Assembly: GCA_014058105.1 (NCBI GenBank) | Contig: JACGCM010002394.1 | Location: 1,612,001 to 1,676,000, forward strand | Direction of reading: 5' to 3' | DNA from: Kingdonia uniflora | Taxonomy: Eukaryota > Streptophyta > Magnoliopsida > Ranunculales > Circaeasteraceae | DNA length: 64,000 nucleotides | Shown: in pieces, positions 21,346 through 33,718 of the stretch | Numbering within the stretch: the first letter of the stretch is position 1 | Layout: every line of letters begins with the position of its first letter | The notes under the pieces: model-generated | Told to the model about the DNA's origin: nothing | Seen by the model: only the letters and a program-made list of their open reading frames with translations | Databases searched by the model: none | Translations under genes and position numbers: made by a program

Positions 21346-22330
21346 TTTTGGGCTAAATCTAAATTTTTTTAGTGAACGCCTCAAGCTTCTCCCCTGGTAC
21401 TTGCTTAAGGCTGAATAGAGAATAAATATTCTCCTCTTTATCTTTGTTGTACGAGTAATTTATGACGAGGAGCTCACGTAGTTGCTCGAAAGTTGTAATG
21501 GACCCTTCTGATAGTGTGTGGAACCATCGTAAAGGTTTACCTTATAAACTGGTAGAAAAGAGCCGACATAAAGTGTTGTTGGATGTAGAATATTAACCTA
21601 GAGCATCCTGGAACTCTTGAACGTGTTCTACTAGATCAGTCTCCTTGTATTTTTGGATTTTTGGAGTGTGGAAACCAGTGGGAACTGCTTCATCTTGTAG
21701 CTCCTATGAGATCGCACTCTTCTGTAAGTTGTTGTGGATTCCTTTAGTGGTCTGGACTTGAGCATCGAGCAAATCTTTAATATGCCTTTCAACATGTTCC
21801 TGAGTTACGTATTGTCAAGCAGTGGTAGATATTCACAGGACTTGTCCTTTATGAGGAATGTGGTTGCCACTTCCTTCACTGAGTCGCTCAAGAGCTAGAA
21901 TTCAAACTTTTCCTCGGGGTGGCTCTTCTTGTCTGACTCCAGCGAGACCGCCATAAACTTCTTGGTAGACTTCCTGTATCAGAACGGGTTCGGCCCCATG
22001 TTGCTTATGCTCAGATCCAACTTTACTTCTCAGATTGTTCGCGCTAGGTCTTATCCTATCAAGAACGGAAACACACGAAGTTTCTGGTATCACGCCTTTG
22101 TTCTTATGGGTTGTGACCTGTTAACTTTGTAGAACCATTAGCACATCCTGAACGCCTGCTAGCTATTGATCCAGAGAGGTTCGCCTTTCAATTTTAGAGT
22201 TGTGAGTGACGCGCAATTATGTCAGTTCAACATTTCTTGCTCCTGGAGAGATTGGTGTACCCTGTTTGGGAACTATCATATCGTATGGAAATAATTAACT
22301 ATTTTCTAAGACAATGAGTTTGAAAACTTT
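21328..22330 (-). pseudogene. Element A gag remnant, joined to RT by an internal deletion
   Basis: The best frame (22093-21902) reads SEHKQHGAEPVLIQEVYQEV and GLAGVRQEEPPRGKV. It parallels element B gag at 33450-33270 (SKHKQQEGKPVLIQKVHQEV). From 21840 down to 21340 the DNA still follows B gag. At 21328-21333 the sequence TGATCA joins gag directly to RT: bases matching B 24132-26224 (protease and RT N-terminus) are absent, and B has TGATCA at both breakpoints. Gag would form the particle. The copy is full of stops. Confidence 0.78.
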
Positions 22331-22332
22331 GT

Positions 22333-22349
22333 TCCCACAGACGGCGCCA
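22333..22349 (-). other. Primer-binding site, element A
   Basis: On minus, TGGCGCCGTCTGTGGGA follows the 5' LTR after a two-base spacer. The same site stands beside the B LTR (33701-33717) and, with one change, the D LTR (62845-62861). The tRNA it pairs with cannot be named from this sequence. Confidence 0.8.
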
Positions 22350-22351
22350 AA

Positions 22352-22918
22352 TGAAATAGCCTAATTTCGGGATTCAAACTTAGTCTTTATACCAAATGAT
22401 AATCAAAGCGTTTAGATGAATAACAAGATAATACTAGCGCAGAGTTTAGCGTGGAAAACCATTGAATAGGTTTAAAACCACGACCTCTCCTGAGGATTTT
22501 AGAAAGAGAAAAGTTCATTGATCGTTGCAAGATATTAGAATAGGTGCTCTGAGTATTTTGTATAGAGTTTTGAGTGAGCCTTCTACCCTCCTTCATCTAT
22601 GATTCTTTGGTCCTACTTTTAGGTCTTATAATATGACCATTTGACGACCATTATTATCCTTAATGAAGGATATTAAAATGTATATTTGATAATCTTTGAA
22701 TGAATTATGTAACGGTCTGATCTTACTATTTTGTAACGGCTCCAATGATGGCAGTACGTTTGTTAGTTCGAACTGCTGATGTAGAGGTCGAAAGTAATGA
22801 CTAGCATTCTGTAATTGCACCATGTCTTCAATAGTGCCACGTGTTGTTGATTAGTTCGAGTGGTCATATGATGGTCGAAGATGGAGTATTAGTCTGAGAT
22901 GCGGAATATGCCACTACA
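22352..22918 (-). repeat. 5' LTR of element A
   Basis: 567 bp, TGAAATAGCC...GCCACTACA on plus. It pairs with 11477-12043 and is also the first copy of the duplicated LTR at 33719-34284. Confidence 0.88.
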
Positions 22919-23740
22919 AAATCTATTCTATTTTCATCCAAGCAAGCATTATTGAAGATCATCCGTAGAACCTTGGATTTTGATCTCCATGTTACTTTCC
23001 TTTCTTTCAATTAGCATTTCTATGTTATTCATCATCAGTTTATGTGAAAATCAGTTATAACAGGTCTTTTCCTGTCGCCTCTGGCTACCGCTTAAAGGAT
23101 TGGTATTTTAGTATTAGTTGTTTATGCTTCCTATAGAATAACGGTGCTACTCCTAATTGAAGTTGAAGTCCCGTTCCAACATAAATTTTTATCTCTTCAT
23201 CCTAATAGGCCTAGTTTTCTTGACAAATACTAGTAAAGAGAGATATCTTCATATGGTTTCTGCTGTCTCTAATGCGTTCAACATATACCTTACTATATGA
23301 AGCTCTTTCTTTTATAGTCAAAGTCTCTTGCTTGCATTAATCATAGAGAATTATCCTAAATAAATTTTACTTTTTTCAATTGAAAAATATGAAATCTTAA
23401 TTTTTCCTCGACCTACTAATGACATTTCCTCATCTTCCTAAACTAGAGGATTATGACTAGTTTTTATCACTGTTTAATTCATTATATGTAATTTTTGGTT
23501 CACTAACTCATCAATAACATGATAGATCACCTGGCTATGGTATTTTATTGGTTGTTGAGACTACAATTTGTTGTTTCATCTCCGCTAATACTGTAGTTTC
23601 TAAGGTAAAAAGGAAGAATGATGATGAATATGAGGATTGAAAGGCTTGGTGTAAATTTCTTGATGAATAAAATATATTGGTTTGATGTCTTCATGAGATG
23701 GAGAACTTGGATTGAGATTAAGATGGGTTTGATGTTGAAG
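22919..23740. other. Right flank of element A, copy 1
   Basis: About 820 bp that matches 34285-35104 with scattered differences (for example CTATTCTATTTTCATC, GGTCTTTTCCTG). It contains no recognisable gene. The minus open frame at 23760-23545 crosses the duplication junction and is an artefact. Confidence 0.7.
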
Positions 23741-25003
23741 TAAACAGGTTTCTCCATCATTTCATCATGTCAAATGAGGACATAATTAAATGATTCGTCG
23801 GCGATGGCAAGATATATGGTGAGCTCTTCTCCTTCTTTGGGTGTACTCATTATTGGTGGCTTTCTTAAATATCGCTTGAGTTCATGGAAAGTTGCTTCAC
23901 ATTCTACAGTCCATTCAATGTAAGGATCTTTTTTAGGTTTCTTTTTCTTGGTTCTTTCACGTAGTTGGTCGAATAGCCATTAACACCGATCTGAAGATTA
24001 GGATACAAAATGATTGATGATCGCTATCTTGCCGGCTAGTTTCTGTATGTCTTTCTTCGTCTTTGGAGAAGGCATAGATAATAGTGCACGAATATGATCT
24101 GGGTCAGCTTCTATGCCCTGCTTACTGATCAAATGTCCCATGAATTTTCCAGATTGGGCTCTGAACTATCACTTGTCAGGATTGAGTCTCATTCTATAAG
24201 ATAAATTTTTTTTGAAAGTCTTGTGTAAATCGGCAAGATGATTTTCTTTCCTGAGACTTTTACGTGATATATCATCAATGTAGACCTTCATCATTTTCCT
24301 GAGATTGTCTTTGAATATATGTGTCATCAGTCTTTAGTAAGTGGCTTTGGCATTTTAAAGTTCGAAAGGCATGACTTTGTAATAATATAAACCATGCTCT
24401 GTAATGAAAGCTATTTTTTCTTAATCTTCATCTAAAAGAGGTATCTGGTTGTACCCTGATGCAGCATCCATCATGGATTAAAGTTTGTGCCCGGGGGTCT
24501 AATCGAGCAGATGATTGATGATAGGAAGTAGAAAGCTGTCTTTCGGAGTATGTTTATTGAGATATATGAAATCCATGCAGACTCTGATTTTTTCCATTCT
24601 TTTTCGATATTGTGACAATGTTTGAGATCTATTATGGGTAGTTGGCTTTGAGGTTAAAACCTGCAACTTTAATGAGCTTATTGATCTCTTTGTTGACTTT
24701 GTATCGAAGTCTTGGTACCAAAGTTTTCTATTTTTGCTTGACTGCCTCAGCTTTATCTTTCAAACTAAGCTTATAACAGACCGAAGTCGGATCAACGCCT
24801 GGTATTTCGTGAAACATCCAAGCGAAGATATCACTATTATCTTTGAGAAATTGAATATGAGCATTGTACTTTAAGGTGGCTAAAAAAGTTCTGATGTAGG
24901 TGCCTCTTTTATCTCTACTGATCTCAACGTATTCTATAGTTTCTGTGCATGACAGTTCGTGTTCTGTAAAGTTTTCTATAATGTTCCCTATAGTTTTTTG
25001 CAA
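23741..25003 (-). pseudogene. Element B reverse transcriptase, truncated
   Basis: The frame from 25003 gives the protease-RT linker (YVEISRDKRGTYIRTFLATL, FLKDNSDIFAWMFHEIPGVD, KLSLKDKAEAVKQK). Below 24720 the RT core continues with stops and shifts: YYYKVMPFEL, then VYIDDISRKS near 24290-24265, which holds the two catalytic Asp residues of the YxDD box. The copy ends at 23741 at the duplication junction, where PVYFI-type sequence meets flank. It matches 20942-21333 of element A. Confidence 0.82.
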
Positions 25004-25068
25004 TTGCTATATGAGCTATGGTATGGATGGTTCTGTCACAATAAAAATAGAATTTTCACAAACTCGGG

Positions 25069-25782
25069 CTAATTTATGGTTGCCTTTAATCTCATAAATA
25101 CTGCAATTCTACTCAAATTGTAAGTACAGATAGCTCGCATGTTATGTAGCCAACAGTGTCCCATGATCCCTAGATATCGCGATCTTGTATTTATAACATA
25201 AAATACTACATCAACTATTACTGGTCTAGCTATAATAGGAAGTATGATCTTTCCAACACGTTCTTCTCTAAAGCCGTTGAATCTACAAATATCAATGTGA
25301 CTAGGCTCTACTTTATCGGCCAGCCCTATCTGATCAATCGTTCTTTGAAACAGGAGTTCGATGCTATTCCCAGTATCTGCCATCATTGTATGTAGTACGA
25401 CATTTCTTATTTTCAGCATAATTACCATTGTATCGTGGTGAGGAAAGTTGACTTGGTGAACATCATAGTCGTCAAATGAAATCCCTGTGCGCTGGGAGCT
25501 GGATACGGGAAGTAACCGAGCTTCATTATTGTCAATAGAAAAGTCGTGACATTGGCCGACACGTCGTCTTTTACACTTGTTTAATTTGTTAATGGTGTGA
25601 GTTTCAATAAAGTGGCCAAGGAAGGTATGGTATAAATGCTTCTCCTCTATCGTTTCTTTGACCTGTACGACCTCTGTTAGAATTCTGTAACTCCCGTTCT
25701 TGTAACTTTCCATGTCTTCGATGTATTCATGCATTCGTCCATCTGAAAAATATACTCCAACAGTCGATGTAGAGCAAAGCAA
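25069..25782 (-). pseudogene. Element B protease region, open for 237 codons
   Basis: The open frame holds HDTMVIMLKIRNVVLHTMMA followed by DTGNSIELLF, the retropepsin active site (family form DTGSS). Next come VGKIILPIIARPVIVDVVFY and SRYLGIMGHCWLHNMRAIC, typical of the plant gypsy protease C-terminal part. The ORF keeps the catalytic Asp. It would cleave Gag-Pol in the particle. The upstream gag frame and downstream RT frame are not continuous with it. This region is missing from element A. Confidence 0.8.
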
Positions 25783-25869
25783 TACTCTGTCTCTTGATGT
25801 TGAACTTTATGGCGAATGCAATATGTTTTATTCTTAATAGGTTAGAGATACTGTACATTGCGAAAAAAT

Positions 25870-26360
25870 CTATCCTTTTGAAGTAGGATAAATGTTGGCT
25901 ATGGTAACAGTTATCTTAGGAAGATAGGGTTTTGGCATTTTACTACCTTTCCAAGGTCGATCTTCATTATATATATTTATCATCCTATCTCCTCTATCAT
26001 CAGCAGCGCGATTAAAATCGTGGCCTGTGGATTGATCTCTAGCTAGCAATGTTGATTTCTGAGTTTTTTGTCTGTCAGTCACCATTCTTTCAAGATCGAT
26101 AAACCCGTTGACTTTTTCATTCATATCCTCCAAAGTTGTGGGCTTGTTTAGAACGAGATACATCTTCTCCCTTCTATTAACGAGCAGAGCATTGGTAAAG
26201 GCGAAAATAGTAATCTTATGATCAGGTCGATCCACCTTTCAGGCCAACTCTAAGAATTTTTTAGTGAACGTCTCGAGCTTCTCTCCTGGTACTTTCTTAA
26301 GGCTGAATAGAGAATAAAGATTCTCCTCTTTATCTTTATTGTGTGAGTAATTCTTGATGA
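25870..26360 (-). pseudogene. Element B gag, C-terminal part (left of the CACTA insertion)
   Basis: The frame 26235-25870 reads KITIFAFTNALLVNRREKMY, LNKPTTLEDMNEKVNGFIDL and ends KPYLPKITVTIANIYPTSKG. It has the helical capsid-like spacing of plant gypsy gag but no CCHC knuckle. Sequence upstream to 26360 continues gag until CACTA begins at 26364; gag resumes at 32836. Confidence 0.72.
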
Positions 26361-26394
26361 AGACACTACAACAAATACGGGTTTTTACATCATT

Positions 26395-26720
26395 AAAAAA
26401 ATGACGTAAAAGGGATTTAACGTCATTTGTACAAATGAGGTCGAAGGCGATGACGTGGAAAGGTATGGTCTAACAACGTCATTAAATAAGTGACGAGAAA
26501 AGATAGGCCCTAACGTCATTAATTAAGTGACGTATAAGGGGTTTCAAAAAATAATGTTATTGATACCAAATTCCGGTGGCCGCCCGACTAATGTATTCTA
26601 TTGACGTTACTAAATAACGTCATTAAAAAATGACGTAGTTGGAATCTTTTAACGTCATATTTAAAGTTACGTAGTAACGTTTTCATATATCAATAATGAC
26701 ATTTTTGAAATGACGTCAAT
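26395..26720. repeat. Subterminal TGACGT/ACGTCA repeat cluster of the CACTA element
   Basis: More than ten ACGTCA or TGACGT hexamers occur in both orientations, often as AACGTCATTAAAAAATGACG. Subterminal motif clusters bind the transposase in En/Spm elements; that function is inferred here. Confidence 0.7.
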
Positions 26721-27581
26721 ACCTCAAAAAATATAAAAAAAATAAATTAAAAATCAAATATTGTAAATCTACTGCCCTGTCCTCCTCTTTGGAGGACCAC
26801 CACCATATTCTACAAAAAATATATTACTTTCATTTAATACAATGTGTTTAAGCTTAGTCACTTCATTATTTGAATTACAGAGCTAAGTCACTGGTAAACT
26901 TAACCAATGCATAAAAAAACTAATAAAACAACCATAAAGAAGGGTCTCAAATGTTTTACTGCCAGAATGATTGCAAATTAAACATTAGCTCTGTAAATGT
27001 GAGTACATAAAAAAATTCTTGCAATCGCAAAAAAAAAGAAAATAATACAGAACAAGATCAAAATATCTATTTGTTTGAAGGATTCCACCTCCGTGACAAT
27101 TATACATCATGGATCCCCATAAGTTGCCTATGTGCAAGATTAGGGTCGAAATGAGCTAAACATAAGGAAAGTTTGTGATAATTTATAAGATATCTGAACA
27201 AAAGTAACTGTACTATATCGGTAAAGTTAAAAGAAAGGGGAAATAACATTACCATGCTTAACCCTGGTAAATTTTAAGTTATATGAGATTGTGTGACTGT
27301 GTGAACACCACATCACTGCAAACCACTATCCTTGAGTTGGGAATTCTTTTCTCAGGTGCATGTTCTCATATGGCAAAACCACAGTTTTGATTTGGGAATC
27401 ATTTTCATAAATATCCATTCAATCAAGTTTAAGGGAAGAAACCTTCGCCCATGCTTCTTCCCGAGCCACTTGCTAACCAATAAAGCTAAAGACTCTCAGA
27501 TTGAAAAATATTAGAAACAAGACTTAATGGCTCAAATTATATACTCTGGTTAGAGACTCCAGATGAAAATGGAAATTAAGG

Positions 27582-27990
27582 CTACATATCATTAGAAAAG
27601 TTACATTTACTTACATGTGCACTTACAAATATTTGCTTAAACTCCTCGAGGTTAGTTGTAAGAGTTTCCCATTGATAACTGCTTGTTGGTTGTGTCAAGC
27701 GCCCTTTACCTTTCATCTTCATGAACTCAACCTTCGTTATTTCCTTGTATAATCTATGGACAATTGTTGAATCTCCATCATACCTTGAAATAAGTAAATG
27801 AAAAGAATCAATGTATCTAATGCTAGTCACTTGATGACGATAAACAAAGAGAAAAATTGTGTACCAGTAAGCAGTTCCTTTTCCATCTTCTCCCGTATTC
27901 TCTTTGCGGAAAATAGAAAATCTAGTTCCTTCTTTAATTGCATCATTAACATATGTAATGCTATCATTTTGCTGTGATCAAAAGATGATG
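27582..27990 (-). pseudogene. Possible CACTA internal gene fragment, minus strand, unrecognised
   Basis: Minus reading gives DSITYVNDAIKEGTRFSIFR and GEDGKGTAYWYTIFLF. After an interruption it gives ISRYDGDSTIVHRLYKEITK, KGRLTQPTSSYQWETLTTNL and EEFKQIFVSAHVSK up to 27582. The composition looks protein-like and exon-like, but I do not recognise the family. A plant CACTA ORF1-type protein is possible. No TNP2 motif was seen. Confidence 0.3.
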
Positions 27991-28439
27991 AAACATCAGT
28001 CTATTGGTTCACTCAACACTGTCATAAATTTCTGTAGAACACTATAGGAAGAATGCCTAGGAAAAAATAAAACTGTGATGAGAACCCCATTGTGGCTATG
28101 GAACTTTTAATACCGTCAATAGATGTATGATCAATAACTATTGTAGTCCCGATATTTATAGATATTCCAACAGCATGAACTTAAAATCAGAAAAATGATC
28201 TTCAATGGTATGATAAGACTTATAAATTACCAAAATGCTTTATTTCTTAACTTTTACCTATCGAAAATCAGTGTTGGAATTAACTAAAAGAACCTGACAA
28301 CATTTGGATAGTATCCAGTAATCAAAAAATGTTTTTTTTTCAAGAAATGAAAAGGTTAAATCATAATGGTTTCCATTGAATAAAACAAAAGTTTGCCAGG
28401 ACCCCCATAGGAGATGCTCCTAAGTATGAAATAAAGCAA

Positions 28440-28770
28440 TGCCCATATTTCATTAACCTGGTCCATTGAAGTATCTTCAGTCTCCTCTACAATCCCCATT
28501 TCAAGTTTGTTCTCCTGATCATCGAAATCCTCGATGGTTTCATCCGCTGTAATCTGATCTCTGCATCACTATTTCCATCAACCAACATACTTGAACCCGC
28601 TTGTGTTATTAAAGTTGCGATATTGCTTTCCATTTCCTAAATTTCACTGAACTCCAAACGTGCATGTTCTCCTCATTTGTATGAGCTAACATTACATTGT
28701 TTTCCATCAAGTGAAGCCAAGAACTCCAATGCAATGGGGTTCTCATCAATAGGGCTCTTTGTACCTTTTA
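28440..28770 (-). pseudogene. Second possible exon of the CACTA internal gene, unrecognised
   Basis: Minus reading gives GTKSPIDENPIALEFLASLD, GKQCNVSSYK (stop) GEHARLEFSEI (stop) and EMESNIATLITQAGSSMLVD. Non-repetitive protein-like sequence is interrupted by stops. It may belong with the fragment at 27582-27990. Function unknown. Confidence 0.3.
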
Positions 28771-31700
28771 TAAAATGTGGCCTTCATTGTGGCTATGGAA
28801 CTTTCTGCGATAGAATAGAGAAAAAGTTCGAAATATGAGGGGTGTCCTTAGTCCTGAATAGGTAAAGGGTCTCACTTGAAAACAATTCATGGACTTCTTT
28901 ACTAGATTACTTAAGATTGTCTGAGGCTTCATTGCCAATAGTAAGTAAATGAAAATTAAATAAGGCATACCAGTTTGGATCTCAAGATTTCAACAAGTAA
29001 GCAGCTTTCCTTTTCAGATTCCTGGAAACGTGAAGAAAGAAAGTATATTTAACATAATATTTCAGGAACTATGTATTAACAACATTTTAGATATCTCTAA
29101 TTATCTGGATGAAGTGGAATTCACACCTAAAGTTTATTAATTACTTTGTTGAGCTCTCTTTCTTGTCTCGAAGAGGCATCCGTTTGTCTCTTTAACTCTT
29201 TTGAGCTTCTAAGTGAGCTCTTTGCAATGCTGCCCTTTGATCCGCCAGAGATTTGTCACCATCTTCCCTTCATTGAAGCAAAAATGCAGCCCTTTGAAAT
29301 GCAACCCTTTGAAGTTAAAATAATTCCACGCCATCTCATTACAGGTATTTACAAAGTATTCTTCTTGTAAAAATACATAGCCCCAAAACATCAACCTTGT
29401 AATAATGATAAAATGTAAGGTAGACATCGACATCAGCACTGTCCAAATCATAATTATTGAGAGAGACCACGACCACGAAAAACTTCTGAGATGGTTTGTT
29501 TTGCATCCATGACATTCCAAAACCTTTAAGGAAGAATAATTAATAGAGCATTAGTCACAAATATAAAAAGCTCAAATTCCATTCTTAGCAATTCCCAAGA
29601 ATCAGATTATTAGTCTCCTAAATTAATGATTATATAACAAGCTTCATAACCCAATCTTGGTGATTTGATACAAATGCACTAAATTTGAGAGAAAATAATA
29701 CTGCAACGAAAGTGAAGCATCAAATGGCGCATAATGATAGACTTGTAGTGTCATACACGAATTACTACTATCTTGAGTTTGGTGATTTCCACGCAAATGC
29801 TTGTTCATAATTATTGTTTAAAATAGATTCCTATAAACAATGCGAACAAATTACATCAATTTTTGTTACCAACTTTCCTTTACTATCATCAAGTAACAGA
29901 TTCACTCAAACGACAAATGTTAAAAGGAAAAAAATCCAGGGTTTGTACCTTTGATCGCCTTCTGAGCGAACCCACATAGAATATCCAAGCTCAGCCTAAG
30001 ATGAAAATAAGGATTTCCTAAACTACCAAAGAAAGTGTACATAAAAAAATTTTACGAGTTCATTTATTGGATAAAGGATTTATAAAAGATACTTGCTTAA
30101 ATTCCCTTATAGAGACGTAACATCCAAAGTGGCATGTCATTTAAAGAAAAAAACATACTGTCATTGATATAAGGAGACTAACATACTTTCATGTCATTTA
30201 AATCATTATGAAATTTGAAAGTTGTTATCAATGGGGTGATTAGAAAATACTCACTAATGTCTAGCATTAATGGCAGATATTGGAGACATTTATTGGACCT
30301 GAGCATCCTTTTTGAAAGAGGAATCTACTATGAGAAATAATCATGATTTGGTAATCCCACTAATAATTTTGGATGATCTGAAGCCTTGTAAATACTATGC
30401 CAGAGCATATATAATCCAAATCATGGAAAACTTTGAAAACTAGGGCCGGTTTCCATTAAGTATATCTTAAACGTCCTGAAACTTGTATGAATGGTTAAGT
30501 GTCAGATCATTGAGTTCCTTGCACACCTAGGAACATTAACATCATAGCGTGTAAGTTCAATTATGGAGTTTCACCATTCTCTTTCACTTGGGACATGCTC
30601 ATGTGAAATAAGTAGAAGAGTTTCTATGTCGTAATCTCAGGGACAAAATTTCTATGTGCCGCAGATACCCATTCTACAGAATATAAAAGCTGGATTTTAG
30701 GCTCCACAGGAAGAAGACAAAAAAGGCATACATACTAGATGATCACATTTGTAGGAGAAAAGTAAAAGACAGAGCCTATAAAGGTTTACCAGATCAACCG
30801 CCCACGATCCCATATAATTTCTCATGAAATACTGGCGTCCATTGTCGACGGCATTGATTTAGTGAAACCTAAATAGAAGAGGAAATTTTTAAGTTTGTGG
30901 TACCAAACATTCTCTTCATTTTCATTAACTTAGTGAAAAATAGTTCTTGCCACATGGAAGGACATTCCAAGTAATTGTATGTAGCTGATGTAAAAATCCA
31001 GCTCAGCCTCATAAGTGCCATCCAGTCATTGGCGGCCAGCATGTTGTCTATAAGAGAGTGGTCAAGGGTATTTCAAAGTAAAGAATAGGTGCATATTATG
31101 TTAAAAGGGCTAACTATTACACATTGAAGAGTGAAAAACAACAAAGGTTGCATTATTGGAAATAATATTTCTTTACATCATGATACAAAAAAATCATCAA
31201 GCATGCATAAGTACAATATGTAGTATTAAATAGCTCGTGTACAATGTTAGTTGACTTCACATTCTATAACAATGGAGATTTTATTTGGATGGCCATTATT
31301 ATTAAACAAGTCATGGAAGTCCCAAGCTTGAGCATCAAACTTGAACTTTCCTAAACAAGAACACCATTCTTTAAAAAGCTTATCCTATTGAGATTAGCGT
31401 TGAACATTCTCCAGGTATTATTTCTTTTAGTGGGTTCAACTGTAGTTTTCCCTTAGTTTTTACAACTATAGTTGGTTTGTAATCGACTGATCAAAATGTA
31501 GTTGAAGGATGAGCAAAAACGAAGATGGGGGCCTTTTATCTATACAACTTTTTGTAGATAGATTATTCCCCTTTTCATGGTTGCAAAAAAGAAAATTGCA
31601 ACTGACCTTTCAATAAATCAATTTCAATCAAAATAAAACCCTAGCACTATTGAACTTTCAGCCCGACCTTTTCCTTTAATAACTTCCTATTTAACATCCA

Positions 31701-32224
31701 TGCCGCAAATGTATATATGATTGGAGATGGATGAAAATAAAACTTAATCCCCAAAATCAAACACCGAAATTTAAATTTAAATTTACCTTTTGAGATTGTT
31801 TGCCATTCGATTACCTAAGCTTTACGATAGTTAGCATATGTCTAAATCAGTAACATAAGCAAGTACAATCAAAGATATTAAGAAATATTAGATAGGATTT
31901 ATAAAGTTACAACAACAAAAGCAAGTATTACCTTCACTACAATGGAAAAAAATCCATTATTAAGTGAATCCTTAGCAAAACCAAACCACTTCGATACTCG
32001 AAGCCATTTTCCACTCTAAAATCTGCTGTCGTAGAACTAATGCCTCATACTTCAGTGCCAAGGAACTCTGACACACAAATAATAAATCATTAAACTGCCA
32101 AAAACAAAATCAGTTCAATTAGTACTAAAACAAAACCTTAATTTCTATTTTACCTGGACATCGGCAACAAGAGCAAAAGCATGGTAGAAGAAATCGATTA
32201 CAATAAGCTTCTAATCTACTATAT
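28771..32224. other. CACTA interior without a recognised gene
   Basis: AT-rich sequence with short open frames only (the longest about 100 codons, 29520-29209 minus, containing a direct repeat KGLHFKGLHF). No transposase motif, RNA gene or tandem array was seen. A CT/CA-rich microsatellite lies at 32345-32400. Confidence 0.45.
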
Positions 32225-32835
32225 CTAAAAGTTGCAGAATAACTGATTCAGATTACATTCAAGGAACAATTTCGCATTTTTCAAAATCAGGAGCAATTCG
32301 AGGATTCGAAGAGTTTCATCATTGAATCTGCTTGAAAAGAGAGATACATAGGTATGTGTGTGTGTAAAAGAGAGAGAAAGAGAGAGTGAGAAAAAGAGAC
32401 CTTCTAGTTTACAGAGATTGAGTTGGTGGCTAAGTTGATCCACGCCAAATTAAGTTTTATCCATCACTCTAATGTTCACCCCCATCTCTCCACTCTTTCG
32501 CATCTCACTCCCACAAAAGCTCTTTTTCTCTCTCTTTGAATCCCTCGATCACTAGTTCCCTCGTAGCACACGCGATTTATTTTAGTACAAACTATGTCAT
32601 TTTGGGAAGAAATGACTTGATTTCTTAAGTTTCACTAAGTAAAGTTTTGACATCACTTCTAAAAATGACATTAAATGAGGACAAATATGTATATTTATGT
32701 CCATTTAAAAAAAAAAACTTTGTAGCCTTGATGAACCCGTGAATATACGTAAATTAAATGCAAGAGACACTACTTATGTTATTATAAAAAAATGATGTTA
32801 ATTAGATGACGTGGTAAACATTATTTATTGTAGTG

Positions 32836-33551
32836 AGAGTTCACATAGCTGTTCGAAAGCTGTAATGGACCCTTCTGGTAGTGTGTGGAACCATCGTAAA
32901 GGTTCACCTTGTAAACTAGTAGGAAAGGGCTAGAAAAAAATAGTGGTTGGATGTAAAATATAAACTTAGAGAATCTTGGAACTCTTGAACGTGTTCCACT
33001 GGATCAATCCCCTTGAATTTTTGAATTTTTGAAGTGTGAAAACCAGTGGGAACTACTCCATCTAGTAGCTCCTGTGCGATCGGGCTATTTTATAACATGT
33101 TGTGGATTCCTTTAGTGGTCTGGACTTGAGTATCGAGCAATTCTTTGATGTACTTTTCAACATGTTCATGAGTTATGTACTATCGAGCAGTGGTGGTTGG
33201 TCGTGGGACTCGTCCTTCTCGAGGAATGTGGTCACCACTTCCTTCACTGAGTCGCTCAAGAGTTGGAATTCAAACTTTTCCTTGGGGTGGTTCTTCTTGT
33301 CTGACTCTAGCGAGACCACTATCAACTTCTTGGTGGACTTTCTGTATTAGAACGGGCTTGCCCTCCTGTTGCTTATGCTTAGATTGAATTTCACCTCCCG
33401 GATTATTCGCGTTAGGTTCTATCCTGTCGAGAGCAAAAGCCCGCAAAGTTACTGGCATCACGCCTTGTTCTTCTGGGTTGCAACCAGTTAACTTTGCAGA
33501 ACCTTTAACGCATCCTGAATGTTTGCTAGCTGCTGTTTCAGGGTGGTTCAC
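32836..33551 (-). pseudogene. Element B gag, N-terminal part (right of the CACTA insertion)
   Basis: The frame from 33551 (MNHPETAASKHSGCVKGSAK) runs to QEEPPQGKV at 33270. The same strand continues with stops: LERLSEGSGDHIPREGRVPR, HEHVEKYIKELLDTQVQTTK, then ELLDGVVPTGFHTSKIQKFK and GIDPVEHVQEFQDSL, the plant gypsy gag pattern FxGxxDPxxHxxxF. The reading stops at the CACTA target duplication AGA (32836-32838) and resumes at 26360. Element A carries a diverged copy at 21346-22330. Confidence 0.78.
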
Positions 33552-33700
33552 CTTTCAGTTTCAGGGTTGAGAGTGGCCCGTAATTTTGTCAGTTCAGCAT
33601 TTCTTTTTCCCGGAGAGATTGGTGTACCCTGTTCTGGAAGTATCATTTTGTATGGAAATAATCATATGTTTTCTGAGATAATAAGTTTTAGAACTTCATT

Positions 33701-33717
33701 CCCACAGACGGCGCCAA
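33701..33717 (-). other. Primer-binding site, element B
   Basis: TGGCGCCGTCTGTGGGA on minus, two bases after the LTR end ACA; identical to the site of element A. Confidence 0.8.
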
Positions 33718-33718
33718 A

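Larger units (their letters stand above)
11477..22918 (-). mobile_element. Element A: Tat-like Ty3/gypsy retrotransposon with antisense extra genes
   Basis: Paired LTRs of 567 bp lie at 11477-12043 and 22352-22918. GAATC (11472-11476) and AAATC (22919-22923) flank them; the duplicated copy of the right flank at 34285 preserves GAATC exactly, confirming the 5-bp target duplication. On minus the order is LTR, primer-binding site (22333-22349), gag remnant, a deletion, RT C-terminus, RNase H, integrase, then antisense extra genes (12387-18395, +), polypurine tract and 3' LTR. Archaeal-type RNase H plus antisense ORFs between pol and the 3' LTR is the arrangement known from the plant Tat lineage. 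Pol is dead. Confidence 0.88.
20942..23740. repeat. Unit 1 of a large tandem duplication
   Basis: The unit starts at GTAAACAGGTTTCACC inside element A RT/RNase H and ends at GATGTTGAAG in the flank to the right of A. All of it, including LTR and flank, is repeated in order at 23741-35104. Unit 1 lacks the CACTA insertion and carries the 2.1-kb deletion. Confidence 0.85.
26364..32835. mobile_element. CACTA (En/Spm) element, 6.5 kb, inserted in element B gag
   Basis: The left end is CACTACAACAAATA; the right end is TATTTATTGTAGTG, whose reverse complement matches at 13 of 14 bases. AGA at 26361-26363 and at 32836-32838 is the 3-bp target duplication. The left subterminal region (26395-26720) is packed with TGACGT/ACGTCA motifs, with fewer on the right. 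No TNP2-type transposase was recognised, so it is probably non-autonomous or strongly decayed. It is absent from duplication unit 1, so it probably inserted after the duplication. Confidence 0.9.

Noticed and set aside
22919..23740. Possible second insertion boundary (element B as an independent retrotransposon)
   Set aside because: The flank beyond both LTRs is also duplicated, so tandem duplication explains the second LTR better than a new insertion.
23545..23760. Minus ORF starting MMEKPVYFN that seems to extend RT
   Set aside because: It crosses the tandem-duplication junction at 23741 and fuses RT/RNase H to unrelated flank.
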